From an uncultured Verrucomicrobiales bacterium (lineage in GTDB: Bacteria; Verrucomicrobiota; Verrucomicrobiia; Verrucomicrobiales; Akkermansiaceae), in the NCBI GenBank assembly GCA_937128235.1, contig CAKZMG010000213.1:77255-131694 (forward strand): DNA of 54,440 bases, written 5' to 3'. The first letter of the stretch is position 1. The number at the start of each line of letters is the position of its first letter. Below the pieces are notes generated by a model. It was not told the DNA's origin, did no database searches, and was given only the letters and a program-made list of their open reading frames with translations. This document shows positions 32,963 through 42,595 of this stretch, piece after piece. The position numbers were made by a program, and so were the translations under genes.

Positions 32963-33409
32963 ATGAACAAAATCATCACCTCAACAGCTCTTCTCAGCAT
33001 CTGTCTTCTAAGCAGTTGCTCCACTATCAAAGGCTTCCGCAATGATCCATCCACATGGGGTAAAAAGGGAAAAAAAGAAGAGATCAAGAAAGTTTCCAAA
33101 AAGACGAATCGACCTATCAAAAGAACTGTTCCCCGTCTTCATTCTAACGAGACTATTTCTTCTGAAGCTAGTAATAGAGTGAATAATGTTTCTAACAGTA
33201 GCAAAAACAAAGGCAGAACCGTGAAAGGGATGATGGAACCAAATGTCACCAATCTACCTGACAACAAAGATCTCCAAGAATCAAACACCGTAGCTCCTGT
33301 CCCTGCCCCACTAAAGCCCAAGCTAAACCTTGACGCACCAGTTACTCCGCTACTCAAAGTTCCGGCAGACCTTACTGACCCTTCAGCTCCACTACCGTCT
33401 AATCCGTAA
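32963..33409 (+). CDS. Small Lys/Pro-rich lipoprotein
   Basis: A 148-residue secreted protein with a signal sequence and lipobox LSSC (Cys19). The mature part is low-complexity: Lys-rich at first (GKKGKKEEIKKVSKKTNR), then Asn/Ser-rich and finally Pro-rich. No domain is recognised. A possible promoter (TTGCCT at 32925, CATAAA at 32948, 17-base spacer) lies very close to the start, leaving almost no leader. Function unknown; a cell-envelope role is inferred. Confidence 0.7.
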   Translation: MNKIITSTALLSICLLSSCSTIKGFRNDPSTWGKKGKKEEIKKVSKKTNRPIKRTVPRLHSNETISSEASNRVNNVSNSSKNKGRTVKGMMEPNVTNLPDNKDLQESNTVAPVPAPLKPKLNLDAPVTPLLKVPADLTDPSAPLPSNP

Positions 33410-33422
33410 GTTTACGGTTCTT

Positions 33423-33818
33423 CTAGTAACCAGCTCGGATAGAAAAGTTCCCGCTGCGGTATTTAAAATAGAGACCGCGTCTAGAATCCCTCCGAGTTCT
33501 GTAGCAACCTCTATAACCATTATCCGGGTAGTAATGTGCATACTGATAAATTTTACGCGCCCTTACCCGACTAGGTCTCGGTAACAACTCGGGTCTTATC
33601 TCTAAAGCTTTTGGGATAATCGGAACAGCCGGTGCTACCTTTTCCTTATCCACCACTTCTTGTCTGATGATTTTCTTACCTTTGATGATCAAAGGTCGCC
33701 CCTCAGAATCATACCAAGTTTGAGCTGCTGTTTGAGCTGCTGTTTGAGCAAGACTGAGATTCACTGCAAAAAAACTTACCCCTAAGATGGTGAAAATGGT
33801 GTTTAAGTTTGTTCTCAT
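33423..33818 (-). CDS. Small secreted protein with Arg/Tyr-rich C-terminus
   Basis: A 131-residue protein of unknown function with an N-terminal signal peptide (MRTNLNTIFTILGVSFFAVN). After cleavage comes a short AAQT repeat, produced by a 12-base tandem repeat in the DNA, then WYDSEGRPLIIKGKKII and a basic, Tyr/Arg-rich C-terminus (YAHYYPDNGYRGCYRTRRDS). It is convergent with the lipoprotein gene, 13 bases apart. Confidence 0.68.
   Translation of the reverse strand: MRTNLNTIFTILGVSFFAVNLSLAQTAAQTAAQTWYDSEGRPLIIKGKKIIRQEVVDKEKVAPAVPIIPKALEIRPELLPRPSRVRARKIYQYAHYYPDNGYRGCYRTRRDSRRGLYFKYRSGNFSIRAGY
33719..33754. repeat. 12-base tandem repeat inside a coding region
   Basis: About 2.7 copies of a 12-base unit (GTTTGAGCTGCT on the plus strand) encode the repeated AAQT segment just after the signal peptide. 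It keeps the reading frame, so copy number may vary without frameshift. Confidence 0.7.
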
Positions 33819-33871
33819 AGAATTATTTTATCACAATAAATACCGAACATCAAACCGACTGATGAAAGTTA

Positions 33872-34744
33872 ATGACTCCTGTCTCAGCCATCAAAACAAG
33901 ATTCGCACCATCACCCACTGGTCACTTGCACCTAGGGCATCTCTATGCAGCCCAGGTTGCTCATGATTTAGCCAGAAAACTAGGTGGCCAATATTTACTT
34001 AGATTTGAAGATATAGATAAAACACGCATCAAGGACATCTACTATGATTCCATCTTAGAAGACCTGTATTTCTTCAATCTCCAGCACGATGCTCCTCCTA
34101 TCAGCCAAATTCAGACTGATCGATTAGAAGCCTATTCAGCAGCAATTGAGAAGCTCGAATCGCTCGGAGTCACCTATCCATGTTATTGCAGTAGAAAGGA
34201 TATTTTCCGCGAAATCTCATCACTAGCTAGTGCCCCGCACGGTAACCATCTGAGTGCTCAATATTACCCAGGCACGTGTAAAAAACTTACCTCTAGCGAG
34301 AGAGCAGAACGTGTCGCTCAAGGCAAAATCCCATCCATTAGAATAGACACTGATAAGGCACGAGAGCTCACCGGCTCGCTCACATTTCACGATCTCATCT
34401 ATGGTGAAATCACCGTGAATCACGATATTTTAGGCGACAGCGTGCTATCCAGAAGAGACATCGGCACCTCATATCATATCGCATCTGTAGTCGATGATGC
34501 TTTCCAAGAGATCACCCATGTTACTAGGGGCGATGATCTTTTAGAATCGACTCATCTGCACCGAGTCATCCAAGTACTGCTAGATCTACCAGAACCCACT
34601 TACATGCATCATCAGCTTATTTTAGATGATCAGAATGAGCGCTTAGCTAAGCGTGCAAAATCACTTTCAGTCAAAGAACTCCGTGAAAATGGACACACTC
34701 TAGATTCATTAAATAGCATGATCAATGAGCAACTTAAAACTTAA
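33872..34744 (+). CDS. gluQ: Glutamyl-Q tRNA(Asp) synthetase
   Basis: Paralogue of glutamyl-tRNA synthetase lacking the anticodon-binding part; it attaches glutamate to the queuosine base of tRNA(Asp). RFAPSPTGHLHLGH (residues about 10-23) holds the HIGH-type motif. A zinc site is suggested by CYCSRKD and YPGTCK. The KMSKS-like loop is RLAKRAKS near residue 263. The 290-residue length is right for GluQ-RS and far too short for a full GluRS. Confidence 0.95.
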   Translation: MTPVSAIKTRFAPSPTGHLHLGHLYAAQVAHDLARKLGGQYLLRFEDIDKTRIKDIYYDSILEDLYFFNLQHDAPPISQIQTDRLEAYSAAIEKLESLGVTYPCYCSRKDIFREISSLASAPHGNHLSAQYYPGTCKKLTSSERAERVAQGKIPSIRIDTDKARELTGSLTFHDLIYGEITVNHDILGDSVLSRRDIGTSYHIASVVDDAFQEITHVTRGDDLLESTHLHRVIQVLLDLPEPTYMHHQLILDDQNERLAKRAKSLSVKELRENGHTLDSLNSMINEQLKT

Positions 34745-34769
34745 CTCTGAGCCCAATTCTGTAATGAAT

Positions 34770-34843
34770 AAAAAAATAAGCGACCCGCTTGATAAGCTGC
34801 TGGAAAAACCCAAAACCAAACAGTAACTCAACCGGGTCGCCTA
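34770..34843 (-). terminator. Long imperfect hairpin with U-tract; terminator or small structured RNA
   Basis: On the minus strand an 11-bp stem (34833-34843 with 34777-34787, core GCGACCCG/CGGGTCGC) is followed inward by 4 bp, a symmetric internal loop and a further helix of about 7 bp closed by a T-rich loop. Directly after it come TTATTTTTTT-type residues. This lies about 90 bases after the stop of the CAP-domain gene. It is a good intrinsic terminator for that gene but unusually long, so a small RNA is also possible. Confidence 0.65.
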
Positions 34844-34935
34844 AAATTGTCGACAGGCAGAAATTAGCAAAAACCATCCAAATTGCAAGCTCTTTTCAGA
34901 CCAAATTCAAACAGATGTTTAGACTAGCCATCTGA

Positions 34936-36348
34936 CTAGTACAAATGCACTAGATATTGCTCTTTAAAGCCGCCTCCTTTTAATCTCACGAGGTAGGTGC
35001 CTCTTCTGGTAATTGGCTCGCTATCAGGCTCGAAGACAATCGTGTCACTGTAGATGAATTTAAAATCCACACTGTATTCCTTACCCTCGGGCGTATCACT
35101 CCACTTTGGTGCTTTCTCTTGAAATTTCTTTAGCTTCCAGACCTGCACTGCACAGTCGCTCGGAATATTACCCTTCACGCTGTGATAACTCCAGCCATTC
35201 CCATGTAGATATTTGACAGGATAAAAGCCATGTCCAGGATATGAATAATTCCTGCGAACTCCCCTATCAGAATGATCCATCGAATACATCGCAGAATAAG
35301 CACCAGTGATACCGAATCCAGTCTTACCCATCTTGTGATTGATACACCATCTGCGGTGACCACGTCTCTCTCTGTTATTCGCACCGGAATCTTCCATGTA
35401 TTGCATCACGCTGATTGCCATGCTCATGTTCCCGCTGTTCATGGCTAAATTACATTTATCTGTAGAATGCCCGAACCCGTGTGAGAGCTGACCTTTCTCG
35501 CTACAGATAGCCGCGGCATCCTCAGCTGCTGCTACCATGCCTTTGTCCGCCTTCACATCGTAGGGAACACGGGACAGAAAACGATACACATTCAGTAGAT
35601 TCACTGCATCTTGCACATCTTTAGAGATTCCATCTGGAGCTTTCCTCGCATTGATTTCTTTGATCTTAGCGCGGATTTCTTTCTTCACCTCTTTTGGAGC
35701 AAAGCCATCATCGATAAATACATCCGTGTCAGCACCTGACCCTGTGATCTTTTCCTTAGGATCATCTAGCGGTTCCTCTACTAGCTGTTGCCCTTTTAGC
35801 TTCAGCTGAGCCAAGCCAAAATCTCGTTCATAGCATATCAGCTCTATCCGATCTGGTTTGAGTCCAGTATTTGCAGATAAAACCACGACAGTGTCTTTAC
35901 AGTTCCACGCCATTCTCAAGTGCTTCACTTTTCCTTTTAAAATATTAGGAACCCGAGTTCCTTCGGACTTTAACCGTTCAGTGATGATTTTATTCCAGCG
36001 TGCTACTTCTGCATCAAACGCACTTTGTTTCATGAACAGAGCCTCTCCTTGATCTAACAATGTGATCTTTAGGCTCGTGATACTATCTTCAGTTTCTACC
36101 AAGCTCACACCATGCACTGGCTGTCCCCAGAAGCTCATTTTTCTGCTCTTGTGGACAAACTCACCATCCTCATCACCACTTTTCCAGCTAAGTTCTGGGA
36201 ACTTCCTGGCTATCTGAGATTGATTAGATCGCCAGATATCAACATTGGCTGTCAGGGGCTCAATGTTTCTTGCATCAGTATGGCTGATAGTGATCGTAGA
36301 AACCAACGACATCGCGAACAGATGGGAACAAAGTAAACGTTTAAACAT
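34936..36348 (-). CDS. Secreted CAP-domain-like protein
   Basis: An exported protein of about 470 residues. I take ATG 36348 (MFKRLLCSHLFAMSLVS) as the start because it begins the signal peptide; the frame opens at an upstream TTG. The N-terminal 180 residues are not recognised. Residues about 235-380 look like a CAP/SCP domain: LLNVYRFLSRVPYDVKAD, AAEDAAAICSEKGQLSHGF, and RGHRRWCINHKMGKTGFG. The first is the usual 'N..R' opening and the His pair would sit in the CAP cavity. The tail is a beta-rich domain. Function unknown. The hairpin at 34770 probably terminates the transcript. Confidence 0.8.
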   Translation of the reverse strand: MFKRLLCSHLFAMSLVSTITISHTDARNIEPLTANVDIWRSNQSQIARKFPELSWKSGDEDGEFVHKSRKMSFWGQPVHGVSLVETEDSITSLKITLLDQGEALFMKQSAFDAEVARWNKIITERLKSEGTRVPNILKGKVKHLRMAWNCKDTVVVLSANTGLKPDRIELICYERDFGLAQLKLKGQQLVEEPLDDPKEKITGSGADTDVFIDDGFAPKEVKKEIRAKIKEINARKAPDGISKDVQDAVNLLNVYRFLSRVPYDVKADKGMVAAAEDAAAICSEKGQLSHGFGHSTDKCNLAMNSGNMSMAISVMQYMEDSGANNRERRGHRRWCINHKMGKTGFGITGAYSAMYSMDHSDRGVRRNYSYPGHGFYPVKYLHGNGWSYHSVKGNIPSDCAVQVWKLKKFQEKAPKWSDTPEGKEYSVDFKFIYSDTIVFEPDSEPITRRGTYLVRLKGGGFKEQYLVHLY

Positions 36349-36392
36349 AGTGAGAATTTGCAATGTCTAGCTCATCAACTCCAGCAAAAAAT

Positions 36393-37019
36393 TCAGGCAA
36401 CCACGAGAACTGCCGCCAATAAAACCAGGCAAACTCCGAACACTCCATCGATGACGTAGGCATTGTGCTGATAAAACCTCTTAACGAATCGCATCTGCAA
36501 CAACCACACCCAGAGGCTCCAGAGTAGCCAACCCTCTAAAAAGATAGTTAGCCATAATAACACCGCCCAGCCTGAGTCACCCAGCTTAAGAAATGGCAAG
36601 GTCACACCTGCTAAGAACACCGCCACTTTTGGATTCAATATATTGCATAGAAATCCCATTTTCCAGTAAGTGGGTAAACTTAGCTCAGCTTGATGAGCTT
36701 GGTTGGTTTGATCAGACTCCACCTTAAATTTCATTTTCTGCATCGCTGATTTGATCAACTGATAGGCAAGCCAGAGCAGATAAATACAGGCTAGATATTT
36801 GATAAAGCGGAAGACCTCAGCATTTCTAGCCAGCACAAAAGCGAGACCAGAAACGGCTATGCCAGCATGGATCATAAGCCCACAAGCGATGCCTAACGCG
36901 GTAGCCCATCCTGCACGCACCCCTTCCGCTAGTGATACACGTGTGAGCAGCACCATATCTGGACCAGGGCTAAACTGCCCCACTGCCATAATCACGATAA
37001 ATGTCAGCCACTCAATCAT
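36393..37019 (-). CDS. LysE/RhtB family amino-acid exporter
   Basis: A 208-residue inner-membrane exporter with six helices. The N-terminal signature GQFSPGPDMVLLTRVSLAEGVRAG (about 15-38) and GLMIHAGIAVSGLAFVL are characteristic of RhtB/LysE proteins, which expel amino acids or homoserine lactones. It lies 9 bases after the small protein gene at 37029 on the same strand, and 44 bases before the CAP-domain gene. The transported compound is unknown. Confidence 0.92.
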   Translation of the reverse strand: MIEWLTFIVIMAVGQFSPGPDMVLLTRVSLAEGVRAGWATALGIACGLMIHAGIAVSGLAFVLARNAEVFRFIKYLACIYLLWLAYQLIKSAMQKMKFKVESDQTNQAHQAELSLPTYWKMGFLCNILNPKVAVFLAGVTLPFLKLGDSGWAVLLWLTIFLEGWLLWSLWVWLLQMRFVKRFYQHNAYVIDGVFGVCLVLLAAVLVVA

Positions 37020-37028
37020 TCTCCAGGT

Positions 37029-37478
37029 CTATTCTTTAAAATCATCAAACCTGGTTTCGTAGGCTAATCTTTCTTGGATGATCCCATCCAGGTAAGTCCT
37101 CAATTTAACATCCTCTTTTGTCGGTTTACGAGAACGCTGACTCCAAGTATCATTTGGTTTTTCTCTCACACTGATAATTGTTCTGTTTTTGTGAAAGTTA
37201 ATTTCAACATATTTTGAAACGAGCAAAATCCCAGGTGCGTAACTGTTGATATCGATGTTACCGACGCTATCCAGACTATCACTCCACTCATTGACTAGTT
37301 CAAGATAGCGTTCCTTCTCCTTAGAGCTTAGATGATATTCTTTTCCTTTGAAAAGCAGTTTAAATTCGAGAGCATCATCATGATTCAGAACATCGCTTGC
37401 ATCCCTATCCATCACATACGAATACGTAAAGACACCTAACAGGAGAATACCTACAATGATGCAAAGTCGTTTAATCAT
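37029..37478 (-). CDS. Small membrane-anchored protein of unknown function
   Basis: A 149-residue protein with one N-terminal helix (residues 4-21, LCIIVGILLLGVFTYSYV) and a mixed alpha/beta extracytoplasmic part with KGKEYHLSSKEKERYLELVNEW and ISVREKPNDTW. No family is recognised. It is probably the first gene of a unit with the LysE exporter. Confidence 0.7.
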   Translation of the reverse strand: MIKRLCIIVGILLLGVFTYSYVMDRDASDVLNHDDALEFKLLFKGKEYHLSSKEKERYLELVNEWSDSLDSVGNIDINSYAPGILLVSKYVEINFHKNRTIISVREKPNDTWSQRSRKPTKEDVKLRTYLDGIIQERLAYETRFDDFKE

Positions 37479-37593
37479 GCCGTATTTTTACACTCATATT
37501 CGCACAAGCACCAGCATCAATCTCACATAGCCTCACTCATGCATCCTCGAAAATTTATTTGCAGATTATCAAAAAGACATTACCATTTATCCT

Positions 37594-38244
37594 ATGCTTA
37601 AGTATTTAACACTGTGTCTCCTGTCGCTTATTTCTACACTCTCTGCTCAATGGAAGAATGGGGATATTATTTTCACTAAGACCAGCGGAAGGCAGGCTAT
37701 CGCGGTGGAAGCTGCTACCGAGTCACCCTGGACTCACACTGCGGTCATCTTCATTTCTGAAGGGAAACCAATGGTGTTAGAGGCAGTGCAGCCAGTGCAG
37801 ATCATTTCACTCGATGCTTACCTCAAGCGCAGTGGTAAAAAAGCGAATCACAGCTTCAAGAGACTCAAGGATGCATCATCACTCAATCAAGACGTTTTTG
37901 CACGTGCTGTTGCTTGGGCTAAGAAACATGTGGGGAAGAATTATGATGGTCGGTTTCAGTGGTGTGACAAGACACTCTACTGCTCAGAGCTGGTCTGGAA
38001 AGTGTATCATGAGTGTGCTGGGATAGAGCTCTGCCGCGTAAAAAAGGTGAAAGAATACAACCTACAGCACCCTAAAGTGAAGCAACTTATCACTGAGAGA
38101 TTTGGCTCTGTGGATCGACTCAATGTAGAAGAAAAAATAGTAGCTCCATCAGACATCTATGACTCTGAGCTACTCGTAGAGTTTCATCCCTTCGCGAAAA
38201 AAGTAGCACCTCAGAAGCAGAAAAAAGAACTGCTAAAGAAATAG
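37594..38244 (+). CDS. YiiX-like permuted papain-fold hydrolase, secreted
   Basis: A 216-residue exported cysteine hydrolase of the YiiX/YebB type (permuted NlpC/P60-like). The signal peptide ends near LSAQ. NGDIIFTKTSG opens the fold, SPWTHTAVIF carries the catalytic His (about residue 48), and KTLYCSELVWKVY carries the catalytic Cys (about 131). The order His-before-Cys is the mark of the permuted family. The C-terminal 40 residues are Lys-rich. Targets may be peptide or lipid-linked; not known. The end overlaps the convergent DUF1501 gene by 12 bases. Confidence 0.88.
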   Translation: MLKYLTLCLLSLISTLSAQWKNGDIIFTKTSGRQAIAVEAATESPWTHTAVIFISEGKPMVLEAVQPVQIISLDAYLKRSGKKANHSFKRLKDASSLNQDVFARAVAWAKKHVGKNYDGRFQWCDKTLYCSELVWKVYHECAGIELCRVKKVKEYNLQHPKVKQLITERFGSVDRLNVEEKIVAPSDIYDSELLVEFHPFAKKVAPQKQKKELLKK

Positions 38245-39690
38245 CTCATTCACCACTCTTGATGGTTTTATCACGCCTGTGAGTGTCTGATCCAGACCAT
38301 TGAAGGGATAGACGAGTTGCTTGTGGTTAAAGCCTAGTCGGTTCAGAATAGTAGCTTGGAGATCTTGGACGCTGACTTTATCTTTCACTGCTCGGTAACC
38401 GATAGGATCTGTCTCTCCATACTCGCCAGGCTTCACCCCAGCACCTGCCATCCACATCGTGAATGCTCCTGGATTATGGTCTCTGCCAATGAATTTCATT
38501 TCTGCACCACCACGGTTCTCACGCATCGGGGTGCGCCCGAACTCTCCGCCCCAGACGATGAGTGTGTCGTCTAACAGTCCGCGTTGTTTGAGGTCGGTGA
38601 TGAGTGCGTAGATGGGTTTATCAGTATCTCGGCACTGACGTTTAAATCCAGAGTTCAGAGCCTCACTCTCTCCTGCTCCATGAGAATCCCAGCCCCAGTG
38701 GAATAGCTGAATGTAGCGCGTTCCACGCTCGGCTAGTCTGCGTGCAAGTAGGCAGTTGTTAGCAAATGATTCCTTACCCGGCTGAGTCCCATACATCTCG
38801 TGAATGTAATCTGGCTCACCTTTTAGATCAAAGGCATCACTCGCATGAATCTGCATTCTAAATGCCATCTCATATTGAGAAATTCTCGTTAATGTCTCTG
38901 GGTCCTTTGCCTCTTCGTATGCTTCTTCGTTCACTTTGTTAATCGCATCCATGGTCTTCCTGCGGATGTCACTAGAGACACCTTCTGGGCTAGAAAGATA
39001 CATCACTGGATCACCTTTAGACCGACACTGCACACCTTGATAAACTGAGGGTAAAAAGCCACTCCCCCAGACAGACTTTCCAGCGGACGGAGCTTTTCCA
39101 CCAGATGCGAGGACGATGTATCCTGGTAAGTTCTGGTTCTCATTTCCAAGCCCATAAGTGACCCATGAACCTATCGATGGATTGCCTAAATTAATATTCC
39201 CCGTGTGCATCAGTAGCTGGGCTGGTGCGTGGTTGAATTGATCCGTATGCAGTGACTTGATGATGCAGAGATCATCGATGACTTTCTCAGTGTATGGAAG
39301 TCTGTCAGAGATCCATTGCTGGCTTTCTCCTGCCTTATGAAATGGGAAAACTGACCCTAACATTTTAGGCACACCTTGAATGAAGGCGAATCTCTGCCCT
39401 TCGAGAAATTCTTCAGGGCAATCTTTTCCATTCAGAGCAGAGAGCTCAGGCTTGTAGTCAAACAGCTCTAACTGGCTTGGGGCTCCCGCCATATGAAGGA
39501 AGATCACCCGCTTAGCCTTAGGAGCAAAATGGCTGAGTCCTTTTTCATCCTCAGAATGCACTACAGTGGCGGCATCCAGCCCCATACTTGTGAGCCATGA
39601 TGTACCCACACCAGCCACACAGTTCTTGAGAAATTGACGTCTCGAGTTGTGCATGGCTGTGTCGTGATTAAGTTGCTCGAAAATATTCAT
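38233..39690 (-). CDS. DUF1501 domain protein, Tat-exported sulfatase-like
   Basis: A 485-residue protein of the DUF1501 family, related to the alkaline phosphatase/sulfatase fold and common in Planctomycetes and Verrucomicrobia. The N-terminus has a twin-arginine signal (SRRQFLKNCVAGVGTSWL). Conserved stretches: FLHMAGAPSQLELFDYKP, WGWDSHG, and WGGEFGRTPM (about 390). It follows the DUF1549/DUF1553 gene by 22 bases; the two families are almost always adjacent. The reaction is unknown; breakdown of complex polysaccharides is often suggested. Confidence 0.93.
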   Translation of the reverse strand: MNIFEQLNHDTAMHNSRRQFLKNCVAGVGTSWLTSMGLDAATVVHSEDEKGLSHFAPKAKRVIFLHMAGAPSQLELFDYKPELSALNGKDCPEEFLEGQRFAFIQGVPKMLGSVFPFHKAGESQQWISDRLPYTEKVIDDLCIIKSLHTDQFNHAPAQLLMHTGNINLGNPSIGSWVTYGLGNENQNLPGYIVLASGGKAPSAGKSVWGSGFLPSVYQGVQCRSKGDPVMYLSSPEGVSSDIRRKTMDAINKVNEEAYEEAKDPETLTRISQYEMAFRMQIHASDAFDLKGEPDYIHEMYGTQPGKESFANNCLLARRLAERGTRYIQLFHWGWDSHGAGESEALNSGFKRQCRDTDKPIYALITDLKQRGLLDDTLIVWGGEFGRTPMRENRGGAEMKFIGRDHNPGAFTMWMAGAGVKPGEYGETDPIGYRAVKDKVSVQDLQATILNRLGFNHKQLVYPFNGLDQTLTGVIKPSRVVNELFL

Positions 39691-39712
39691 AACATGATTT
39701 GGGCTATTTTGA

Positions 39713-42595
39713 CTACTTTGTAATGGCTGCGTCGATGTTCAGTAAGGCATTGCCTATGATTACCATTGCCGCATCTTCTGGATTAGAGGCTAGTTTACTA
39801 TGGTCTTGAGTTTTGTAATCCGCAACTAATTGATGATAGAGTTCAGCTAATGTTTTCACAGTGTGATCAGACGCTTTTTGCTGAGTTACTAACTTATAAC
39901 CGTATGCTATTTGAGATTTCACAGTCGCGCCACCCTCGGATTTCATGCGCTTAGAAAAATGCTGCGAACATTCTAAGAATACGGGATCATTCAAGGTGAC
40001 TAACGCCTGGAGTGGTGTGTTAGTAGGGATGCGCTGAGGCACGCAGACATCGCGCGATGGAGCATCAAACGTAGTCATGCTAGGATATGGGCTGGTGCGT
40101 TTCCAATAGGTGTAAACTGATCTACGGTAGCGGTTTGGTCCCTTAGCGTCTGTCCATTTGGCACCACTGTAAACAGACTGCCAGACACCTGAGGGCTGTG
40201 GTGGCATCACTGACCTTCCACCGATCTGGTGATGCGCTAGCCCTGAGACCGTGAGTGCATTATCACGCACCATCTCAGCAGTGAGTCTCGTCCTAGGTCC
40301 ACGTGCGAGCCACAAATTTCTAGGGTCGCGACGTGCTAAATCTTCCGTAGCTTTATTGCCCTGACGGTAAGCCGCAGATAGCACCATTTCTCTTAGTAGC
40401 TTCTTTAAACTCCATTGGTATTTTCCCTGAAATGATAGTGCTAGATGATCCAGTAGAGGTAAGTTTGTAGGTTTCACCCCAGATGAGCCTAGATCACCAA
40501 GAGTCTCCACAATTCCTCTCCCGAAAAGCTCAGCAAAAACTCGGTTCGCCATTACTCTGGAAGTGAGTGGATTATCTTTATGCGTCATCCATTTTACCAT
40601 CGCTAGTCGATCATCCGTTTTTGCATTGTATTCATTGAGAACCATTGGGACGCCTCGTTCTTGCTTGTCTCCCTTATTCAACCACAAACCACCAATGAAC
40701 AAACGGGTTTCTCTTAAGTTATCTTTGGGGCGTTCTTTAAGCACTGGAATACGGGTTCCTTTAATTTTAGATAAGACTCCTCTCTTCTGCGCAAGTTCAG
40801 CCTCAGTGGCTAAGTAATCGGGATTCGTAAGTAGTGCTGACCAGCTAGGATCTTGCGAGGTGAACATCTGAAATTTCCTCACCGTGCATGCTTGTCCTCC
40901 AGTGGTAGAGGCTGCGCTGTGCACTCTGATTTGCAGATAATCTCCCGCCATCATTGATACAGGCTCCACAGGAATATAAACAGCTTCTCTGCGTTTGAAT
41001 AACTTAGGATAACCACCGAACCCAGCTCCTCCACCCATGATAGATTGCTGTGGATCGTATGGTCCCGTAATGCTGTCAGCAAATACTTTCTTAAAGACAA
41101 CACCAGACTTAGTGCCGTCAGCTGCTACTTTTTCTACAATGAGATGAGATAACACAGAACCGCGCTCGGGAAGTTTTTTGACGTCTTTCTCCTGCGGAAT
41201 GATGCTGAAACGGATCGCTGTTACATTCCCGGGCTTAACTACGTTTGCCTTAAGATTAAAGTGCGTGTGGACAGCATGTGTACCAGAAGTTTCGACTACT
41301 CCATCCTTGACCTCTATGTTGCCACTGGATGCTTTGAGCTCTGTGAAATGAAGTGGCTTCCAGGACGCGGCTTTAGTGATCTTTGTTTTACCAAAGTCAT
41401 TCACCTTCTGCCTGAGCTTATCGATGCTAAGCTGGAGCGTAGTCGCCTCGTCACGCTTCGCTGGATCATTGGCGATCAGGAATTGAGGATATTCATTATC
41501 TAGATCGCAGTCTTCAGTATTATCGAAAAATGCAGAAAATTTATAGTAGTCCTCATGTGGGATAGGCTCGTAGGGATGTGAGTGACATTGGGTGCAACCA
41601 AACGTAACACCCTGGAGTGCGGACCAAGTAGTGTTTACCCTATCTATCACGGCACTGACTCGGAACTCCTCGTCATCAGTTCCCCCCTCAGTATTGGTCT
41701 GCGTGTTTCTTGAAAAGGCGGTAGCTATCATCTGATCCGCTGTGGGTTTCTCTATCAAATCTCCCGCTAGCTGGTCACGAAGGAACTCATCATAAGGCAT
41801 ATCCTTGTTGAAGGCATTGATCAACCACTCACGATATTGCCAGACGTCTCTGTGTCCGTCTTTTTCATATCCTTTCGTGTCAGAATATCGTGCGAGATCC
41901 ATCCAAAGTGATGCCCAGCGCTCACCATAGCGCGGTGATGCTAATAACCTGTCCACTTCTTGTTCGTAAGCATTTGGGTTATTATTAGCTAAGAATGCAT
42001 CTAACTCCGCAGTAGTGGGAGGCAGACCGATGATGTCTAGTGATGCGCGTCTTAGCCACTGCGCTTTATCAGCTTCTTTGGTAGGTTTGAGATTGAGTGA
42101 TTCGAGTCGCTTCAAGATGTAATGATCCATCGGCTGTTTCACCCAGCTTGGATTATTCAGATCCTTGGAGACATCGACTTGCTGAGGTTTAATATATGCC
42201 CAGTGTTCCTCCCAGTGAGCCCCCTGCTCGATCCAAGTTTTGATCAGCTGTATTTCTTCCTCATTCAGAGGTTTGCTGTGTCCCCCCTCCTCCACGAGAG
42301 GCATCATGATCTTAGGATCATCTGAAATGATCCTGCGATACATGTCAGACTCTTCAGGTTTACCAGGGACGATGATCGGCTTTCCGCTTTCGCCTTTTCC
42401 CAGTGCCTCCGCACGATAAATGAATGAGACATCCCCAGCCTTTTTTACCCCACCATGACACCCTACGCATGATCTGTTGAGGATGGGGCGGATTTTTTCG
42501 TTGAAAGAAATTTTCTCTCCCACTTTTTCTTCTGCATTTACAAGAAGAGCTGTAGTAGAAAAAATCAATCCAAAGCTTAGAAGCTTATTTCTCAT
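39713..42595 (-). CDS. Planctomycete-type cytochrome / DUF1549 / DUF1553 protein
   Basis: A large exported protein (960 residues). The signal peptide ends near VNAEE. The PSCyt1 cytochrome-like domain has the haem motif CVGCH (about 43-47). DUF1549 (PSCyt2) covers about 150-360 and ends in a second CxxCH (CTQCHSHPYEP). Then comes an insert of about 230 residues with beta-rich sequence, and DUF1553 (PSD1) from about 640 to the end (NPLTSRVMANRVFAELFG, NTPLQALVTLNDPVFLE). Its ATG overlaps the stop of the upstream gene by one base (TAATG), so translation is coupled. Confidence 0.94.
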   Translation of the reverse strand: MRNKLLSFGLIFSTTALLVNAEEKVGEKISFNEKIRPILNRSCVGCHGGVKKAGDVSFIYRAEALGKGESGKPIIVPGKPEESDMYRRIISDDPKIMMPLVEEGGHSKPLNEEEIQLIKTWIEQGAHWEEHWAYIKPQQVDVSKDLNNPSWVKQPMDHYILKRLESLNLKPTKEADKAQWLRRASLDIIGLPPTTAELDAFLANNNPNAYEQEVDRLLASPRYGERWASLWMDLARYSDTKGYEKDGHRDVWQYREWLINAFNKDMPYDEFLRDQLAGDLIEKPTADQMIATAFSRNTQTNTEGGTDDEEFRVSAVIDRVNTTWSALQGVTFGCTQCHSHPYEPIPHEDYYKFSAFFDNTEDCDLDNEYPQFLIANDPAKRDEATTLQLSIDKLRQKVNDFGKTKITKAASWKPLHFTELKASSGNIEVKDGVVETSGTHAVHTHFNLKANVVKPGNVTAIRFSIIPQEKDVKKLPERGSVLSHLIVEKVAADGTKSGVVFKKVFADSITGPYDPQQSIMGGGAGFGGYPKLFKRREAVYIPVEPVSMMAGDYLQIRVHSAASTTGGQACTVRKFQMFTSQDPSWSALLTNPDYLATEAELAQKRGVLSKIKGTRIPVLKERPKDNLRETRLFIGGLWLNKGDKQERGVPMVLNEYNAKTDDRLAMVKWMTHKDNPLTSRVMANRVFAELFGRGIVETLGDLGSSGVKPTNLPLLDHLALSFQGKYQWSLKKLLREMVLSAAYRQGNKATEDLARRDPRNLWLARGPRTRLTAEMVRDNALTVSGLAHHQIGGRSVMPPQPSGVWQSVYSGAKWTDAKGPNRYRRSVYTYWKRTSPYPSMTTFDAPSRDVCVPQRIPTNTPLQALVTLNDPVFLECSQHFSKRMKSEGGATVKSQIAYGYKLVTQQKASDHTVKTLAELYHQLVADYKTQDHSKLASNPEDAAMVIIGNALLNIDAAITK

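Noticed and set aside
33330-33584. Open frame bridging the small lipoprotein and the Tyr/Arg-rich protein genes
   Set aside because: It overlaps both real genes in other frames and has no signal peptide or motif.
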